Positions 34,077-44,889 are shown, counted from the first letter of the stretch. The stretch is 64,000 bases of DNA from Acidobacteriota bacterium (GCA_022562055.1 JADFQA010000013.1:1-64000); one strand, 5' to 3'. Program-made: numbers and translations. The notes: a model not told the origin generated them from the letters alone.

Positions 34077-35096
34077 TTACCAGACAAGAGAGACTGCGCC
34101 CGAGCCGGGTGTGGTCACTCCTATCGCGGCCCCGCTGCGGCCAAGCGAGGAAATTGTTGAGATGGTTGTGTTCACGTCTTGAGGAGACACGAAGAGCACG
34201 AACCCGATACCCATGTTCCAGGTCGCATACCAATCATGTTTGTCTCCACCGCTCCAACCGGCAAACACGTTGAAAACTTCAGGCGTGATCCATGAACCGA
34301 CCTCGATAACCGCATCCACGTCACCGGGCAAGATACGCGGAACGTTGCCGATCAATCCCCCGCCCGTGACGTGACACAGGCCTTTCACGTCGACAGCGTC
34401 GATGAGTTTCTGCACCACGGGGGAGTACAACACGCTCGGTTCGAGAACAACGTCGGCAACAGTTCGGTCGGTGCCTGGAAACGTGGCGCCTAACGAGGTG
34501 TTGTCGGCGATCAACTTGCGAATCAGCGAGAAACCATTTGATCGAAGGTTCGGGCTGTCTATCCCGATGACGACGTCGCCTTGCTGAATTCGCGATCCGT
34601 CAATCATCCGGGAAGCCTCAACGACGCCAAGGGCGGTCCCGGCGATATCAAACGCATCAGGTTCCATCACACCGGGGTGCTCTGCGATTTCGCCTCCGAG
34701 CAGCGCAATGTCAGCCTCGATGCAGGCCTGAGCAACCGATTCGACGATCCGGGTAACGAGCTCTGACCGGAGGTGGCCTACAGCGATATAGTCGCTCATC
34801 GCAATAGGCTGGCCACCTGCGGCCGCGATGTCATCGATACACATGGCAACAAGGTCCCAGCCAAGTCCGTCGACTGAGTCCGTTTGACGAGCTATCTCAG
34901 CCTTGGTGCCGACGCCGTCAGTGGACATCATCAACACCGGTTCGGTGTACCCGGTTGGAAACTTCAGACCTGCGGCGAACCCTGCGAACCCTCCAACGAC
35001 CTTGTTTCCCCAGGTCGCGGTCACTGCGGGTTTAATCCTGGCGACCGTCTCATCTGCAGCGTCGAGGTGAACACCAGAATCGGCGTAGGACGTCAT
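34077..35096 (-). CDS. purM: Phosphoribosylformylglycinamidine cyclo-ligase (AIR synthetase)
   Basis: A 339-aa PurM. It shows YADSGVHLDAADE at the N-terminus, MSTDGVGTKAEIARQTD, DLVAMCIDDIAAAGGQPIAM, ALLGGEIAEHPGVM, HVTGGGLIGNVPRILP and the C-terminal MGIGFVLFV. It performs the fifth step of purine synthesis, FGAM to AIR. Its ATG overlaps the purF stop (ATGA at 35093-35096), so the pair is translationally coupled. Confidence 0.95.
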   Translation of the reverse strand: MTSYADSGVHLDAADETVARIKPAVTATWGNKVVGGFAGFAAGLKFPTGYTEPVLMMSTDGVGTKAEIARQTDSVDGLGWDLVAMCIDDIAAAGGQPIAMSDYIAVGHLRSELVTRIVESVAQACIEADIALLGGEIAEHPGVMEPDAFDIAGTALGVVEASRMIDGSRIQQGDVVIGIDSPNLRSNGFSLIRKLIADNTSLGATFPGTDRTVADVVLEPSVLYSPVVQKLIDAVDVKGLCHVTGGGLIGNVPRILPGDVDAVIEVGSWITPEVFNVFAGWSGGDKHDWYATWNMGIGFVLFVSPQDVNTTISTISSLGRSGAAIGVTTPGSGAVSLVW

Positions 35097-36589
35097 GTCG
35101 AATGTTCCAGAGCCAGTTTGTTTGTTGTTGTTGGGATGTCGGTCGCGTAGTCGCCAGACAAGCACGCCGTACAGAACTGCTCCCGTGGGAGGTTTGTCGC
35201 ATCGAGAAGACGGTCGAGGTCGAGGTAGGCAAGCGAGTCGACATCGAGAAACTCGGCGATCTCTTCGACGGACCTTCCGGCCGCGAGGAGGGTGTTGCGG
35301 TCCCCGGTATCCATACCGTAGAAACAGGGCCAGCGATACGGAGGTGAGGAAATACGAAGATGGACTTCGGTAGCGCCGGCATCGCGCACCATTGTTACGA
35401 GCTGTTTTGTGGTTGACCCACGAACGATCGAGTCATCAACGAGCACCACTCTGCGCCCGGCGAGTTCTTCAGGCATGGCGTTGAGCTTCAGTCTGACACC
35501 GAGGTCACGCATAGATTGGGCCGGCTCAATGAACGTCCGTCCGACGTACCGGTTTTTCACCAGCCCGTCTGTGTAGACGAGCCCGGTTTCGGCCGCATAA
35601 CCTTGTGCGGCCGGGATCCCCGACTCGGGTACAGGGACGACGATGTCAGCATCAACCGGCGCTTGCTCTGCCAAGCTCATTCCCATACGTCTGCGGGCCC
35701 CATGGACGTTGACCCCGCTCATGATGGAATCGGGGCGCGAGAAATATACGAACTCGAACACACAGAGCTGTCGTTTGTCTTGCTCGGGGAACGGGAAGCG
35801 GCTCTCCATGCCACCCTTCGTGAGTACGACCATTTCTCCTGGCTCGATCTCCCGCAAGAACTTTGCCTCAACGATGTCAAGAGCGCAGGTCTCTGATGCG
35901 ATGATCCATGCGTCGTCGAGTGTCCCGAGAACGAGTGGCCGAAACCCGAACGGGTCCCGAATTCCGATGAGGGTGTCGACATCGAGAATCGTGAGACTGA
36001 ACGCGCCGACGAACGACGGTGCCGTCTGTGCGACCGCGTCGGCGAGCGAGAGTCCGGAGTCCACGGCGTTGCCGATCATCTCGGTCATGATGTCGCTGTC
36101 GCTCGTCCCCGGATTGCCAAGAAGCGCTGCTAGTTCGTGAGTGTTGGACAGGTTGCCGTTGTGTGCCAGCGCAAGCCCCGACCCGTTGGCATGGCGGTAG
36201 ATCGGCTGACTGTTCATCCATGCATTCGACCCCGACGTTGAGTATCTGGTGTGTCCGATAGCGATGTCACCAGTGAGACCGCTGAGGGTTGTTTCGTCGA
36301 AAACTTGGGCGACGAGACCGAGATCCTTATAGACGGTGATGGTTTCACCATCGGACGTGGCGATCCCCGCGCTCTCCTGGCCACGGTGTTGGAGAGCGAA
36401 CAATCCGAAGTAGGTCAGGCGTGCGGTGTCACGATTCGGAGCGAACGTACCAAAAACGCCGCAGGCTTCGCCTGGGCGATCGTCCGCGAGGACCGGCGGC
36501 GGAAGTGCTCTCTCAAACACGTAGTGAGATGATAGCGGATGTTGGTCGGGCGATGTCTCTCCGATTGCGTCCGGATATTGTTCGAACAT
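35093..36589 (-). CDS. purF: Amidophosphoribosyltransferase
   Basis: About 498 aa. The N-terminal nucleophile Cys follows a propeptide in GEACGVFGTF, so the enzyme is processed as in Bacillus-type PurF. The glutaminase domain shows LQHRGQESAGIATSDG, IGHTRYSTSGS and LAHNGNLSN. The PRPP motif is RVVLVDDSIVRGSTTKQLV, and C-terminal cysteines (WPCFYGMDTG, EQFCTACLSGDY) suit a 4Fe-4S cluster. It makes phosphoribosylamine, the committed purine step. ATG 36589 matches the family; the open frame upstream is not family-like. It is divergent from wecG. Confidence 0.95.
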   Translation of the reverse strand: MFEQYPDAIGETSPDQHPLSSHYVFERALPPPVLADDRPGEACGVFGTFAPNRDTARLTYFGLFALQHRGQESAGIATSDGETITVYKDLGLVAQVFDETTLSGLTGDIAIGHTRYSTSGSNAWMNSQPIYRHANGSGLALAHNGNLSNTHELAALLGNPGTSDSDIMTEMIGNAVDSGLSLADAVAQTAPSFVGAFSLTILDVDTLIGIRDPFGFRPLVLGTLDDAWIIASETCALDIVEAKFLREIEPGEMVVLTKGGMESRFPFPEQDKRQLCVFEFVYFSRPDSIMSGVNVHGARRRMGMSLAEQAPVDADIVVPVPESGIPAAQGYAAETGLVYTDGLVKNRYVGRTFIEPAQSMRDLGVRLKLNAMPEELAGRRVVLVDDSIVRGSTTKQLVTMVRDAGATEVHLRISSPPYRWPCFYGMDTGDRNTLLAAGRSVEEIAEFLDVDSLAYLDLDRLLDATNLPREQFCTACLSGDYATDIPTTTNKLALEHST

Positions 36590-36784
36590 GGCGGAGCGAG
36601 GAGGTCGCTGATCAGGCCAAAAGTTGGCGCTTGGTCCTCGACTCGAATGCACCCACCATAGGTGACGCTGGTAAACAATCGAGGAGGCCGACGCCGGTCC
36701 AACAGTGCGACGGGCGATTCGTACAGGGACTATCAAGACAGGTAATCTCGCGTCATCACGTGCCCCGTTCCCTAAGTAGAACCC

Positions 36785-37566
36785 GTGTCAGATACCGTCG
36801 CCCTCCCAGAAAAAATTACCGTCATCTCGACGGGTATCTCCGCAACATCGCTTGAGGAGGTCGCGGGTCTCATCGTCGACCCGCCGCCCGAGGGATTGAC
36901 GGTCGCCGTTTCGAACGTGCAGTCCGTAATGATGACGCGCTCTGACAAGGAGTATGCGGCTGCTCACGCTCAAACATCTGTCGCAACAACTGATGGCGTG
37001 CCACTCGTGTGGGCGTTGCGAAAGCTCGGGCGACCGGAGCAGACACGTGTTGAGGGTTTCGAGATAACGTCGCGTGCGATTGAACTCGGTCTTGAAAAGG
37101 GACGCCGCCACTTCTTTTATGGCACAACTGCGGACACGCTGGAACTATTGGAGACCAACCTGAAGCAGAAGTACCCATCTATCCAGATCGCCGGGACCCA
37201 TTCACCCCCATTCGGCCCGCTCACCGAGGAAACGGTGAAGGACGTCATCCAACGCGTCCGAGAGTCAAACGCTGACATCCTGTGGCTGAGCATGGGTCTT
37301 CCAAAACATGACATCTTAATGGTCAGGGCGCATCCTGAGCTTCCGGGTGTCTCCATCAGCGCGATCGGTGCCGTGTTCGACTGGTTTGCGGGGAACGTGA
37401 CAAAAGCACCCGAGTGGATGCAAAAGACCGGTCTGGAGTGGTTGTACCGCCTCTCCAAGGAACCGCGTCGTCTGTGGCGCCGCTATATCTACAACAACCC
37501 TGCCTACCTTGTCCTGCTCGGTGTTCAGGTCCTCAAGTTCAGATTCAAAAAGACCAAGGCGGACGC

Positions 37567-37570
<4 letters not shown>
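36785..37570 (+). CDS. WecG/TagA/CpsF-family glycosyltransferase
   Basis: A 261-aa GT26-family enzyme. [100 protein letters not shown] and [16 protein letters not shown] are the standard family blocks. It adds a sugar (ManNAc/ManNAcA type) to a lipid-linked intermediate in exopolysaccharide or teichoic acid synthesis. The GTG start overlaps nothing upstream; its stop overlaps the GTG of gmd by 4 nt. Confidence 0.9.
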
Positions 37571-38367
<797 letters not shown>

Positions 38368-38371
38368 CACG

Positions 38372-39313
38372 ATGTCTCGCGCTGCCAAGGTTTTCGTGGC
38401 GGGGCATCGCGGCATGGTCGGTTCAGCAATCGTGAGGGAGCTGCAGGCCAGGGGCTACACGAACCTCGTCGTTCGCACCGCCGCCGAGCTTGACCTTCGC
38501 AACCAGGCCGCGGTTGTTGAGTTTTTCGAGCGTGAGACACCGTCGCATGTGGTGCTCGCCGCGGCCAAGGTCGGTGGCATCCGTGCCAACAACATCTACC
38601 GTGCCGAGTTCCTCTACGACAACCTCGCCATCGAGATGAACGTCATCGAGCAGTCGTATCGGAATGGCGTTGAGAAACTGCTGTTTCTCGGGTCGTCGTG
38701 TATCTATCCAAAACTTGCCTCGCAACCCATGGTCGAGGAGGCTCTGTTGACCGGTGCGCTTGAACCGACCAACGAACCGTATGCGATCGCGAAGATCGCC
38801 GGCCTAAAGCTGTGTGAGGCGTATTGGGATCAATACGGTGCCCATTTCATCTCGGCCATGCCCACCAACCTTTACGGGCCGAACGACAACTACGACCTCG
38901 ACAATTCGCATGTTCTGCCGGCGTTGTTGCGCAAGTTCCACGAGGCGAAGAACGCTGGCGCAGAATCCGTCGAAATCTGGGGCGACGGTTCGGCGCTACG
39001 CGAATTCATGCACGTTGACGACCTCGCTGCGGCATGTGTGTTTTTGCTGGAGAGCTACGACGAGAAGCAGTTCGTGAACATCGGGACTGGTGAGGAAGTG
39101 TCAATTGGAGAGCTCGCTTTGACGATCAAGGACGTCGTAGGGTTCGCTGGAGAGTTGGTGTTCGATACCTCCAAACCAAACGGTGCGCCACGCAAACTCA
39201 TGGACTCATCAAAGCTGCACGCGCTCGGTTTCACTTCGAAGGTGTCGCTCCGAGACGGTATCGAGTCTGTGTACACCGACTTCGTCGACCAGATCGAGCG
39301 GTACACCCGGTAG
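38372..39313 (+). CDS. fcl: GDP-L-fucose synthase
   Basis: A 313-aa extended SDR, also called Wca[19 protein letters not shown] is the cofactor motif. [52 protein letters not shown] (Tyr/Lys) and the catalytic region [16 protein letters not shown] are diagnostic. It performs the epimerase-reductase step to GDP-L-fucose, using the product of Gmd. ATG 38372 follows the gmd stop by 4 nt; TTG 38357 would overlap. It is intact although the adjacent gmd is broken. Confidence 0.92.
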   Translation: MSRAAKVFVAGHRGMVGSAIVRELQARGYTNLVVRTAAELDLRNQAAVVEFFERETPSHVVLAAAKVGGIRANNIYRAEFLYDNLAIEMNVIEQSYRNGVEKLLFLGSSCIYPKLASQPMVEEALLTGALEPTNEPYAIAKIAGLKLCEAYWDQYGAHFISAMPTNLYGPNDNYDLDNSHVLPALLRKFHEAKNAGAESVEIWGDGSALREFMHVDDLAAACVFLLESYDEKQFVNIGTGEEVSIGELALTIKDVVGFAGELVFDTSKPNGAPRKLMDSSKLHALGFTSKVSLRDGIESVYTDFVDQIERYTR

Positions 39314-39326
39314 GCCGAACCGTTAG

Positions 39327-40160
39327 CTATTCGCCCTTGAAGGATGGCGCACGATTCTCTTTGAACGCATTCATCGCTTCACCGATATCGTGTGACTTGA
39401 GAAATGAGCTGTTCCATAGCGCAATGTAGTCAAGAGCTTGGTCGACGCTCATGTCGTCGCCAGCTTTCATCACAGCCTTGGTCCCCTGTACGACAAGGGG
39501 AGAGTTTGCGGCGATCTCGGCACCTACCGCCATCGCGTGTGTGTACACCTCTTCATAGTCGGCGAGTACCTTGCTGACGAGGCCTATGCGCAGCGCTTCC
39601 CGTGCGTCAAAGTCTCTACCGGTCAACGCAAGCTCATTGGCCTCTCCGCGGTTGATGATGCGGGGAAGGCGTTGCAGAGTCCCTACGTCGGCGGTGATGG
39701 CGATCTTTGTTTCGCGTACCGCGAACTTTGCGTTGGCGGCGGCGAACCTAATGTCGACCGCGGTGATGAGATCCATCCCTGCCCCGATGCAGGCTCCGTG
39801 GATCGCGGCGATGACAGGCTGGCGGGCCTTGTCAAGAACCGTGAAGGTGTGTTGCATCAGCTTGATCTGCTGATACAAGGCACGGTTCTGTTTCGCCATC
39901 GATTGATCGTCGGCTACCGCAAACAGCCCAGCGAACTCTGCGAGGTCGAGACCTGCGGTGAAGACACGGCCCTTGGCGGCAATAACGATGACACGCACGT
40001 CGTCTTGGTCCGAGACTGCCTCGATGATGGCGGGGAACTCCGTCCAGAAGTTCGGCGCCATTGCGTTGAGCTTGCGCGGGCGGTCGAGCCATACGGTGGC
40101 GATGTGGTCGGCGTATTCGACCGAAATGACGTCGCTTGGTGGGAGAGCTGTGGTGTCCAT
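39327..40160 (-). CDS. Enoyl-CoA hydratase/isomerase family protein (dienoyl-CoA isomerase-like)
   Basis: A 277-aa crotonase-fold protein. The oxyanion-hole motifs are VFTAGLDLAEFAG and IHGACIGAGMDL. The segment RETKIAITADVGTLQRLPRI closely follows the active-site strand of delta3,5-delta2,4-dienoyl-CoA isomerase (ECH1), with its acidic residues in place, so isomerisation is more likely than simple hydration. It acts in unsaturated fatty acid beta-oxidation (family knowledge). It is convergent with fcl with 13 nt between. Confidence 0.82.
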   Translation of the reverse strand: MDTTALPPSDVISVEYADHIATVWLDRPRKLNAMAPNFWTEFPAIIEAVSDQDDVRVIVIAAKGRVFTAGLDLAEFAGLFAVADDQSMAKQNRALYQQIKLMQHTFTVLDKARQPVIAAIHGACIGAGMDLITAVDIRFAAANAKFAVRETKIAITADVGTLQRLPRIINRGEANELALTGRDFDAREALRIGLVSKVLADYEEVYTHAMAVGAEIAANSPLVVQGTKAVMKAGDDMSVDQALDYIALWNSSFLKSHDIGEAMNAFKENRAPSFKGE

Positions 40161-40297
40161 GCGACAACCCTACCGGAGGTACAAGGCTCGCGGCGCCGGT
40201 CCGGCGCCTTGCATCGAGTCCCGGTGGTACTTCTCAATGCCCTGCCAAACAGGATCGCCGCAGATCTGCGAAGGTCTGTGGCGACGACGGAGGAACA

Positions 40298-41071
40298 ATG
40301 AGTCTTGAGACAATTCATCGGAAACCCGACAATGGACACGCTACGCCAATAGTATTGCTGCACGGCGCTTGGCATGGTGCGTGGGCTTGGGACAACGGGT
40401 TTGTTGATCGACTTGTCGATGGCGGATTCGAGGTGCTGGCCTTAAGCCTGCGCGGACACGGCGACAGTAGCGGTTCCGCTCGATTTGCCTCCCTGGGCAA
40501 GTATCTCGCCGATCTGTCGTCGGTGGTCGAGGATCTCGACCGCGCACCTGTGGTCGTTGGTCATTCGATAGGCGGGCTCATCACCCAACGCCTCATCGCG
40601 AAGCGGCCGGTGGCGGGGGCGGTCCTCATGGCATCCGTCAGTCCACGCGGGCCATGGGCTTTGACGTTGTCCACAGCAACGAAACATCCATGGTTGTTTG
40701 CAAAGTCGGCCGTCACTCTGAGTCTGGGGCCGCTCGTGTCGAGCGAGTCCTTGGTGCGTGATCTGTTCTTTACCACCGACACACCTGAACAACTCGTGGG
40801 GTGGACCTCTGAGCGTCTTATGGCTGAGTCGTACATTGCGTATGTCGGCATGTTCCTCGGCGCACCCGCAAAGAAGGTCAAAGGCTTGCCGATGCTCGTC
40901 ATCGGTGCCGACTGGGACGCCGTGTTTCCACCCACCGTTGTTCGGTAGACCGCTGCTGCGTACGGAGTTGAGGCGGAGATATTTGCAAGTATGGGTCATG
41001 ACATGATGCTCGATACCGGTTGGAAATTGGTGGCGGATAGAATCATGGAGTGGACCACCAGTCTGTCCTGA
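40298..41071 (+). pseudogene. Alpha/beta hydrolase interrupted by an in-frame TAG
   Basis: GGAGG precedes ATG 40298. The fold motifs are HGAWHGAWAW (oxyanion hole), SLRGHGDSSG, the nucleophile elbow VVGHSIGGLI and the acid strand VIGADWDAVFPP. TAG at 40946-40948 interrupts the frame at codon 217. The same frame continues for 41 codons with AAYGVEAEIFASMGHDMMLD, which supplies the catalytic His and C-terminal helix, then TGA 41069-41071. The truncated product would lack the His. A CAG-to-TAG change or a sequencing error explains it most simply. Confidence 0.8.
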
Positions 41072-41127
41072 TGGCGGGACGGGTGGTGTGAGGGCTTAGG
41101 TACCTAGCGAACGGGTCGACACTATTG

Positions 41128-41156
41128 TTGACAATGCGAGGGATCGTCCATACTCT
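41128..41156 (+). promoter_or_regulatory. Sigma-70-type promoter of the metH leader
   Basis: A consensus -35 TTGACA at 41128-41133 is followed 17 nt later by TACTCT at 41151-41156. Transcription would begin a few bases before the SAM riboswitch. Confidence 0.6.
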
Positions 41157-41165
41157 TGCGCCAAC

Positions 41166-41253
41166 GCGATCATCCAGAGCGGTTGAGGGACAGGCCCTTC
41201 GACACCGCGGCAACCGGGGTAACACACGGTGCCAATGCCTGAACGATGAGCGA
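41166..41253 (+). promoter_or_regulatory. SAM-I (S-box) riboswitch
   Basis: The core shows S-box landmarks in order: CAGAGCGGTTGAGGGACAG, GGCCC, GAcaCCgCGGCAACCGG and GGTGCCAATGCC with closing GATGAGCG. The 5' CGATCAT and 3' ATGAGCG strands can form P1 with one mismatch. It lies between a promoter and metH, so excess SAM should switch off methionine synthase. The family was assigned by pattern, without a covariance search. Confidence 0.85.
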
Positions 41254-41270
41254 CCCGAGACGGCGTAGCC

Positions 41271-41300
41271 ATCTTGAGTGCTCACCGAGCGCGTCAAGAT
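41271..41300 (+). promoter_or_regulatory. Hairpin downstream of SAM riboswitch (possible expression platform)
   Basis: ATCTTGA pairs with TCAAGAT (7 bp), with an inner GCTC/GAGC helix. No U-run follows, so a simple intrinsic terminator is not supported. Confidence 0.45.
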
Positions 41301-41368
41301 AACTGAGCTATTCCACAAGGATCGGGTTCATGAAACGTCCGCCAAAACGTCGATGTTTGTACGGTGCT

Positions 41369-41379
41369 CCCCGTAGGGG
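41369..41379 (+). promoter_or_regulatory. Hairpin holding the metH ribosome binding site
   Basis: CCCC-GTA-GGGG places the only Shine-Dalgarno-like sequence (AGGGG), 6 nt before GTG 41386, inside the 3' arm of a small hairpin. This could couple the riboswitch to translation. Confidence 0.45.
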
Positions 41380-41385
41380 TCTCGC

Positions 41386-44300
41386 GTGACTTCCTATATC
41401 GAGGCTGTCAGGTCTCGCGTAGTCATCTTCGACGGGGCCACCGGCACCACTCTGCAGCAGGCTGGTCTAACCGAAGATGACTTTGGTGGCCCCGATCTTG
41501 AGGGCTGCAACGAGCTGCTCTCCGTAACCCGGCCCGACATTATCGAAACGTTCCACGATTCGTTTCTCGCAATCGGGTGCGATGTTGTCGAGACGAATAC
41601 GTTTGGTGGTTCCTCGATAACTCTCGCCGAATATGGGATAGCGGACAGGGCCTACGAACTCGCAAAGATCTCCGCCGAGATAGCGGTTCGTGTCGCCAAG
41701 GACCACGCCACTGTCGAACATCCGCGGTGGGTTGCCGGTTCTATCGGGCCAGGCACGAAGTTCGCGTCCCTTGGACACATCCGATATGCAGAGCTGCGCG
41801 ATAGTTATGAGGAGCAAGCGAGAGGCCTTCTCGACGGAGGCGTCGATCTCTTCATCGTCGAGACTCAGTTCGACTTGCTTGGTCTGAAAGCCGCGGTGAA
41901 TGGTTGCAAGGCTGCCATGTCACATGTGGGGCGTCCCGTGCCCATCCAGGCTCAGATCACCATGGAGCTCAACGGCCGCATGTTGCCAGGGACCGAGATC
42001 GGCGCGGCCCTCGCGGCGATCGATCCGCTTGGTATTGACGTAATCGGTCTCAACTGTGCGACCGGACCGTCCGAGATGACCGAGCATATTCGTCACCTAT
42101 CCCGCCACTCAAGGATGCCAATTTCGGTGATTCCGAACGCAGGTCTCCCGTCTGTCGTCGATGGCGAGATGCACTACGACCTCGCAACGGGGGAACTAGC
42201 CCGACGCCACGTAGAGTTCATTTCGGAGTACGGAGTCAGCGTCGTGGGCGGATGTTGTGGGACGACGGTCGACGACATGCAAGCAGTCATCGACCTGTGT
42301 CGCGACCTCGAACCCGCCAGTCGAACCCCAGTTCACGAGGCGGGCGCCACTTCGATTTACTCGTTCGTTCCGTTTAAGCAGGACACCTCAATGTTGATCA
42401 TCGGCGAACGCACCAACGCCAATGGGTCGAAGAGGTTCAGGGAGGCGCTTCTTAAGGAGGACTGGGATGCGTGTACCCAGGTGGGGAAGGACCAGGTTGC
42501 AGAGTCCGCCCACCTCGTCGATGTGTGCGTGGACTATGTCGGTCGGGACGGCGCCGCGGACATGGACGAGGTCGCCCAACGGTTCGCAACCCAGGTCGTT
42601 GCACCGCTCGTCCTCGATTCCACGGAGCCCGAAGTCATGCAGGCGGGTCTTGAGCGAATTGGTGGTCGCTCGGTACTCAACTCGGCCAACCTCGAAGAGG
42701 GGGATGCGCCAGGGTCGCGTCTCGATCGTGTTCTAACGCTCGCCAAGGAACACGGCGCTGCGGTGATCTGTCTGCTAATCGATGAGGACGGTCAGGCGCG
42801 TGACGTTGAGTGGAAGATGCGGGTTGCCCACCGGCTGTTCGATATCGCCACCGACAGGTACGGCCTGGAACCGTCTGATCTCATCTTTGACGCGCTCACG
42901 TTTCCGCTGTCGACCGGTGGGGAGGATCTTCGCCGCGATGCAATGGCCACGATGGACGCGATCAAACGGATCAAACGCGAGCTGCCGGGATGTTCGACGA
43001 CCCTCGGTATTTCCAACGTTTCCTTTGGCCTCAACCCGGCTTCACGCCACGTCCTCAACTCGGTCTTTCTGAATGAATGTGTTGAGGCTGGCCTCGACTC
43101 CGCCATCCTCCACGCTGGTCGTATCGTGCCAATGAGCCGGATAACCGACGAGCAACGTACCGTGTGCCTCGACCTAATTTATGATCGCCGGACTCCCGAC
43201 TACGACCCGCTCACAGAACTACTCGAGATTTTCGCCGACGTGAAATCTGTCAAGAACGTCGACGAGGACCGCACCGGATGGTCTGTCGAAGACCGCCTGA
43301 TTGCTCGGATCATCGACGGTGAAAGGGAAGGACTGTCTCACGACCTGGACGAGGCACTTGAGACTGTGGGCGCCCTCGCAATAGTGAACGACATCCTCCT
43401 CGCAGGCATGAAGATTGTTGGCGAACGCTTCGCTAGCGGTGAAATGCAGCTCCCGTTCGTGCTCCAATCGGCGCAAACGATGAAGGCTTCGGTCACCTAC
43501 CTTGAGCCCCACATGGAAAAAGCGGATGCCACCGGTAAAGCGTCGATTGTTCTCGCAACCGTCCGCGGTGATGTGCACGACATCGGTAAGAACCTTGTCG
43601 ACATCATCCTCACAAACAACGGATATGTAGTGCACAACCTGGGTATCAAGATCGGAATCCAGGAAATGCTGGCAAAGGTTGTGGAAGTTGATGCCGATGC
43701 GATCGGGATGTCGGGGTTGCTTGTGAAATCGACTTTGGTCATGAAGGACAACCTCGAGGAGATCGCGCGACAGGGACTCGAATCAACGCCCGTTCTTCTC
43801 GGTGGCGCCGCGTTAACGCGCAAATACGTTGAATCCGACCTGCGTTCGGTGTACGAGGGTCCGCTGTTTTATGGCAAAGACGCCTTCGCTGGTCTTGCGG
43901 TGATGGAACAGATCGCTGAGATGAAACGAACCGGGGATACCGTGCCCGACTTTGGTCGAATCTCGACGAGACGATCCTACCCACAGGTCGCCAACAGGGC
44001 GGCCCCCGCCGATGTCCCGAAGCGTTCCCCAGAAGTCGCCACCGACAACCCGATATACGTTCCTCCGTTCTTAGGCTCGCGGGTTGTGAAGGGCATCGCG
44101 ATTGATGAGATCGCTACCTTTATCAACGAGACGGCTCTGTTTAGAAACCAATGGCAACTCAGACCGGAGGGGGGCGAGACAGATGCCGAGTTCAAGGACC
44201 GAATCAGGCCTGAGTTGCGCAAGCGCCTCGCCGGTGTGAAAACCGACGAGCTGCTCAACCCACAGGTTGTGTACGGGTATTTTGCGGTGAACGGTGACGG

Positions 44301-44889
44301 TGACGATCTTATTGTGTGGGAGGACGACTCAAGGACTGTCGAGCGGACGAGGTTTGCGTTTCCGCGCCAGCGCCAGGCCCCGTTCCTGTGTATTGCCGAC
44401 TTCTACCGGCCAGTTAGCTCCGAACAGCCGGACTATGCAGCTTTCCATATCGTGACGATGGGAGAAAGAGTCTCTGAGGTCACAGCCAACCTGTTTGCCG
44501 CCGATGAGTACCGCGATTACCTCTTCACCCACGGTCTCGGTGTTGAGATGGCCGAGGCTCTTGCGGAACTGTGGCACAAACGCATCCGAGACGAGTGGGG
44601 TTTTGGCGACGAGGACGGGCCCACCGTGTTGGGTCTGTTTCGGCAGCAGTACCGGGGCAGTAGATATTCGTGGGGATATCCGGCGTGTCCGGATCTGCGC
44701 GACAACGCTCGTGTTGCCGATTTGCTCGGTGCCGAGCGGATAGGGATAAACGTCAGCGAAGACACCGGATGGCAGTACCAACCCGAGCAAACGACCTCAG
44801 CAATTATTGCCCATCATCCGCGGGCCAAGTATTTCATTACCCGAGAGGACAAGTATTTCATTATCCGAGAGGACAAGTCCGATGAGTGA
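41386..44889 (+). CDS. metH: Cobalamin-dependent methionine synthase
   Basis: An 1167-aa multidomain MetH. Homocysteine domain: zinc ligands Cys224 (GLNCATGP) and Cys290-291 (GGCCGT). Folate domain from about 330 (LIIGERTNANGSKRFREAL). B12 cap about 630-715. Cobalamin domain with DVHDIGKN, the axial His at 731. Reactivation (AdoMet) domain about 880-1140 (ADFYRPV, AEALAELWHKRIRDEWGF, RGSRYSWGYPACPD). It makes methionine from homocysteine and methyl-THF in the cytosol. The C-terminus carries a tandem 8-residue duplication. It is controlled by a SAM riboswitch, and a metF-like gene follows. Confidence 0.95.
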   Translation: MTSYIEAVRSRVVIFDGATGTTLQQAGLTEDDFGGPDLEGCNELLSVTRPDIIETFHDSFLAIGCDVVETNTFGGSSITLAEYGIADRAYELAKISAEIAVRVAKDHATVEHPRWVAGSIGPGTKFASLGHIRYAELRDSYEEQARGLLDGGVDLFIVETQFDLLGLKAAVNGCKAAMSHVGRPVPIQAQITMELNGRMLPGTEIGAALAAIDPLGIDVIGLNCATGPSEMTEHIRHLSRHSRMPISVIPNAGLPSVVDGEMHYDLATGELARRHVEFISEYGVSVVGGCCGTTVDDMQAVIDLCRDLEPASRTPVHEAGATSIYSFVPFKQDTSMLIIGERTNANGSKRFREALLKEDWDACTQVGKDQVAESAHLVDVCVDYVGRDGAADMDEVAQRFATQVVAPLVLDSTEPEVMQAGLERIGGRSVLNSANLEEGDAPGSRLDRVLTLAKEHGAAVICLLIDEDGQARDVEWKMRVAHRLFDIATDRYGLEPSDLIFDALTFPLSTGGEDLRRDAMATMDAIKRIKRELPGCSTTLGISNVSFGLNPASRHVLNSVFLNECVEAGLDSAILHAGRIVPMSRITDEQRTVCLDLIYDRRTPDYDPLTELLEIFADVKSVKNVDEDRTGWSVEDRLIARIIDGEREGLSHDLDEALETVGALAIVNDILLAGMKIVGERFASGEMQLPFVLQSAQTMKASVTYLEPHMEKADATGKASIVLATVRGDVHDIGKNLVDIILTNNGYVVHNLGIKIGIQEMLAKVVEVDADAIGMSGLLVKSTLVMKDNLEEIARQGLESTPVLLGGAALTRKYVESDLRSVYEGPLFYGKDAFAGLAVMEQIAEMKRTGDTVPDFGRISTRRSYPQVANRAAPADVPKRSPEVATDNPIYVPPFLGSRVVKGIAIDEIATFINETALFRNQWQLRPEGGETDAEFKDRIRPELRKRLAGVKTDELLNPQVVYGYFAVNGDGDDLIVWEDDSRTVERTRFAFPRQRQAPFLCIADFYRPVSSEQPDYAAFHIVTMGERVSEVTANLFAADEYRDYLFTHGLGVEMAEALAELWHKRIRDEWGFGDEDGPTVLGLFRQQYRGSRYSWGYPACPDLRDNARVADLLGAERIGINVSEDTGWQYQPEQTTSAIIAHHPRAKYFITREDKYFIIREDKSDE
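44827..44874 (+). repeat. 24-bp tandem duplication at the 3' end of metH
   Basis: Two 24-nt units (44827-44850 and 44851-44874) differ by one base (acc/atc) and encode KYFITRED-KYFIIRED just before the stop. In frame, so it lengthens the MetH tail by eight residues. Confidence 0.9.

Noticed and set aside
33850-34182. 110-codon plus-strand frame between epimerase and purM
   Set aside because: It overlaps the purM 3' end and shows no recognisable motif or ribosome site.
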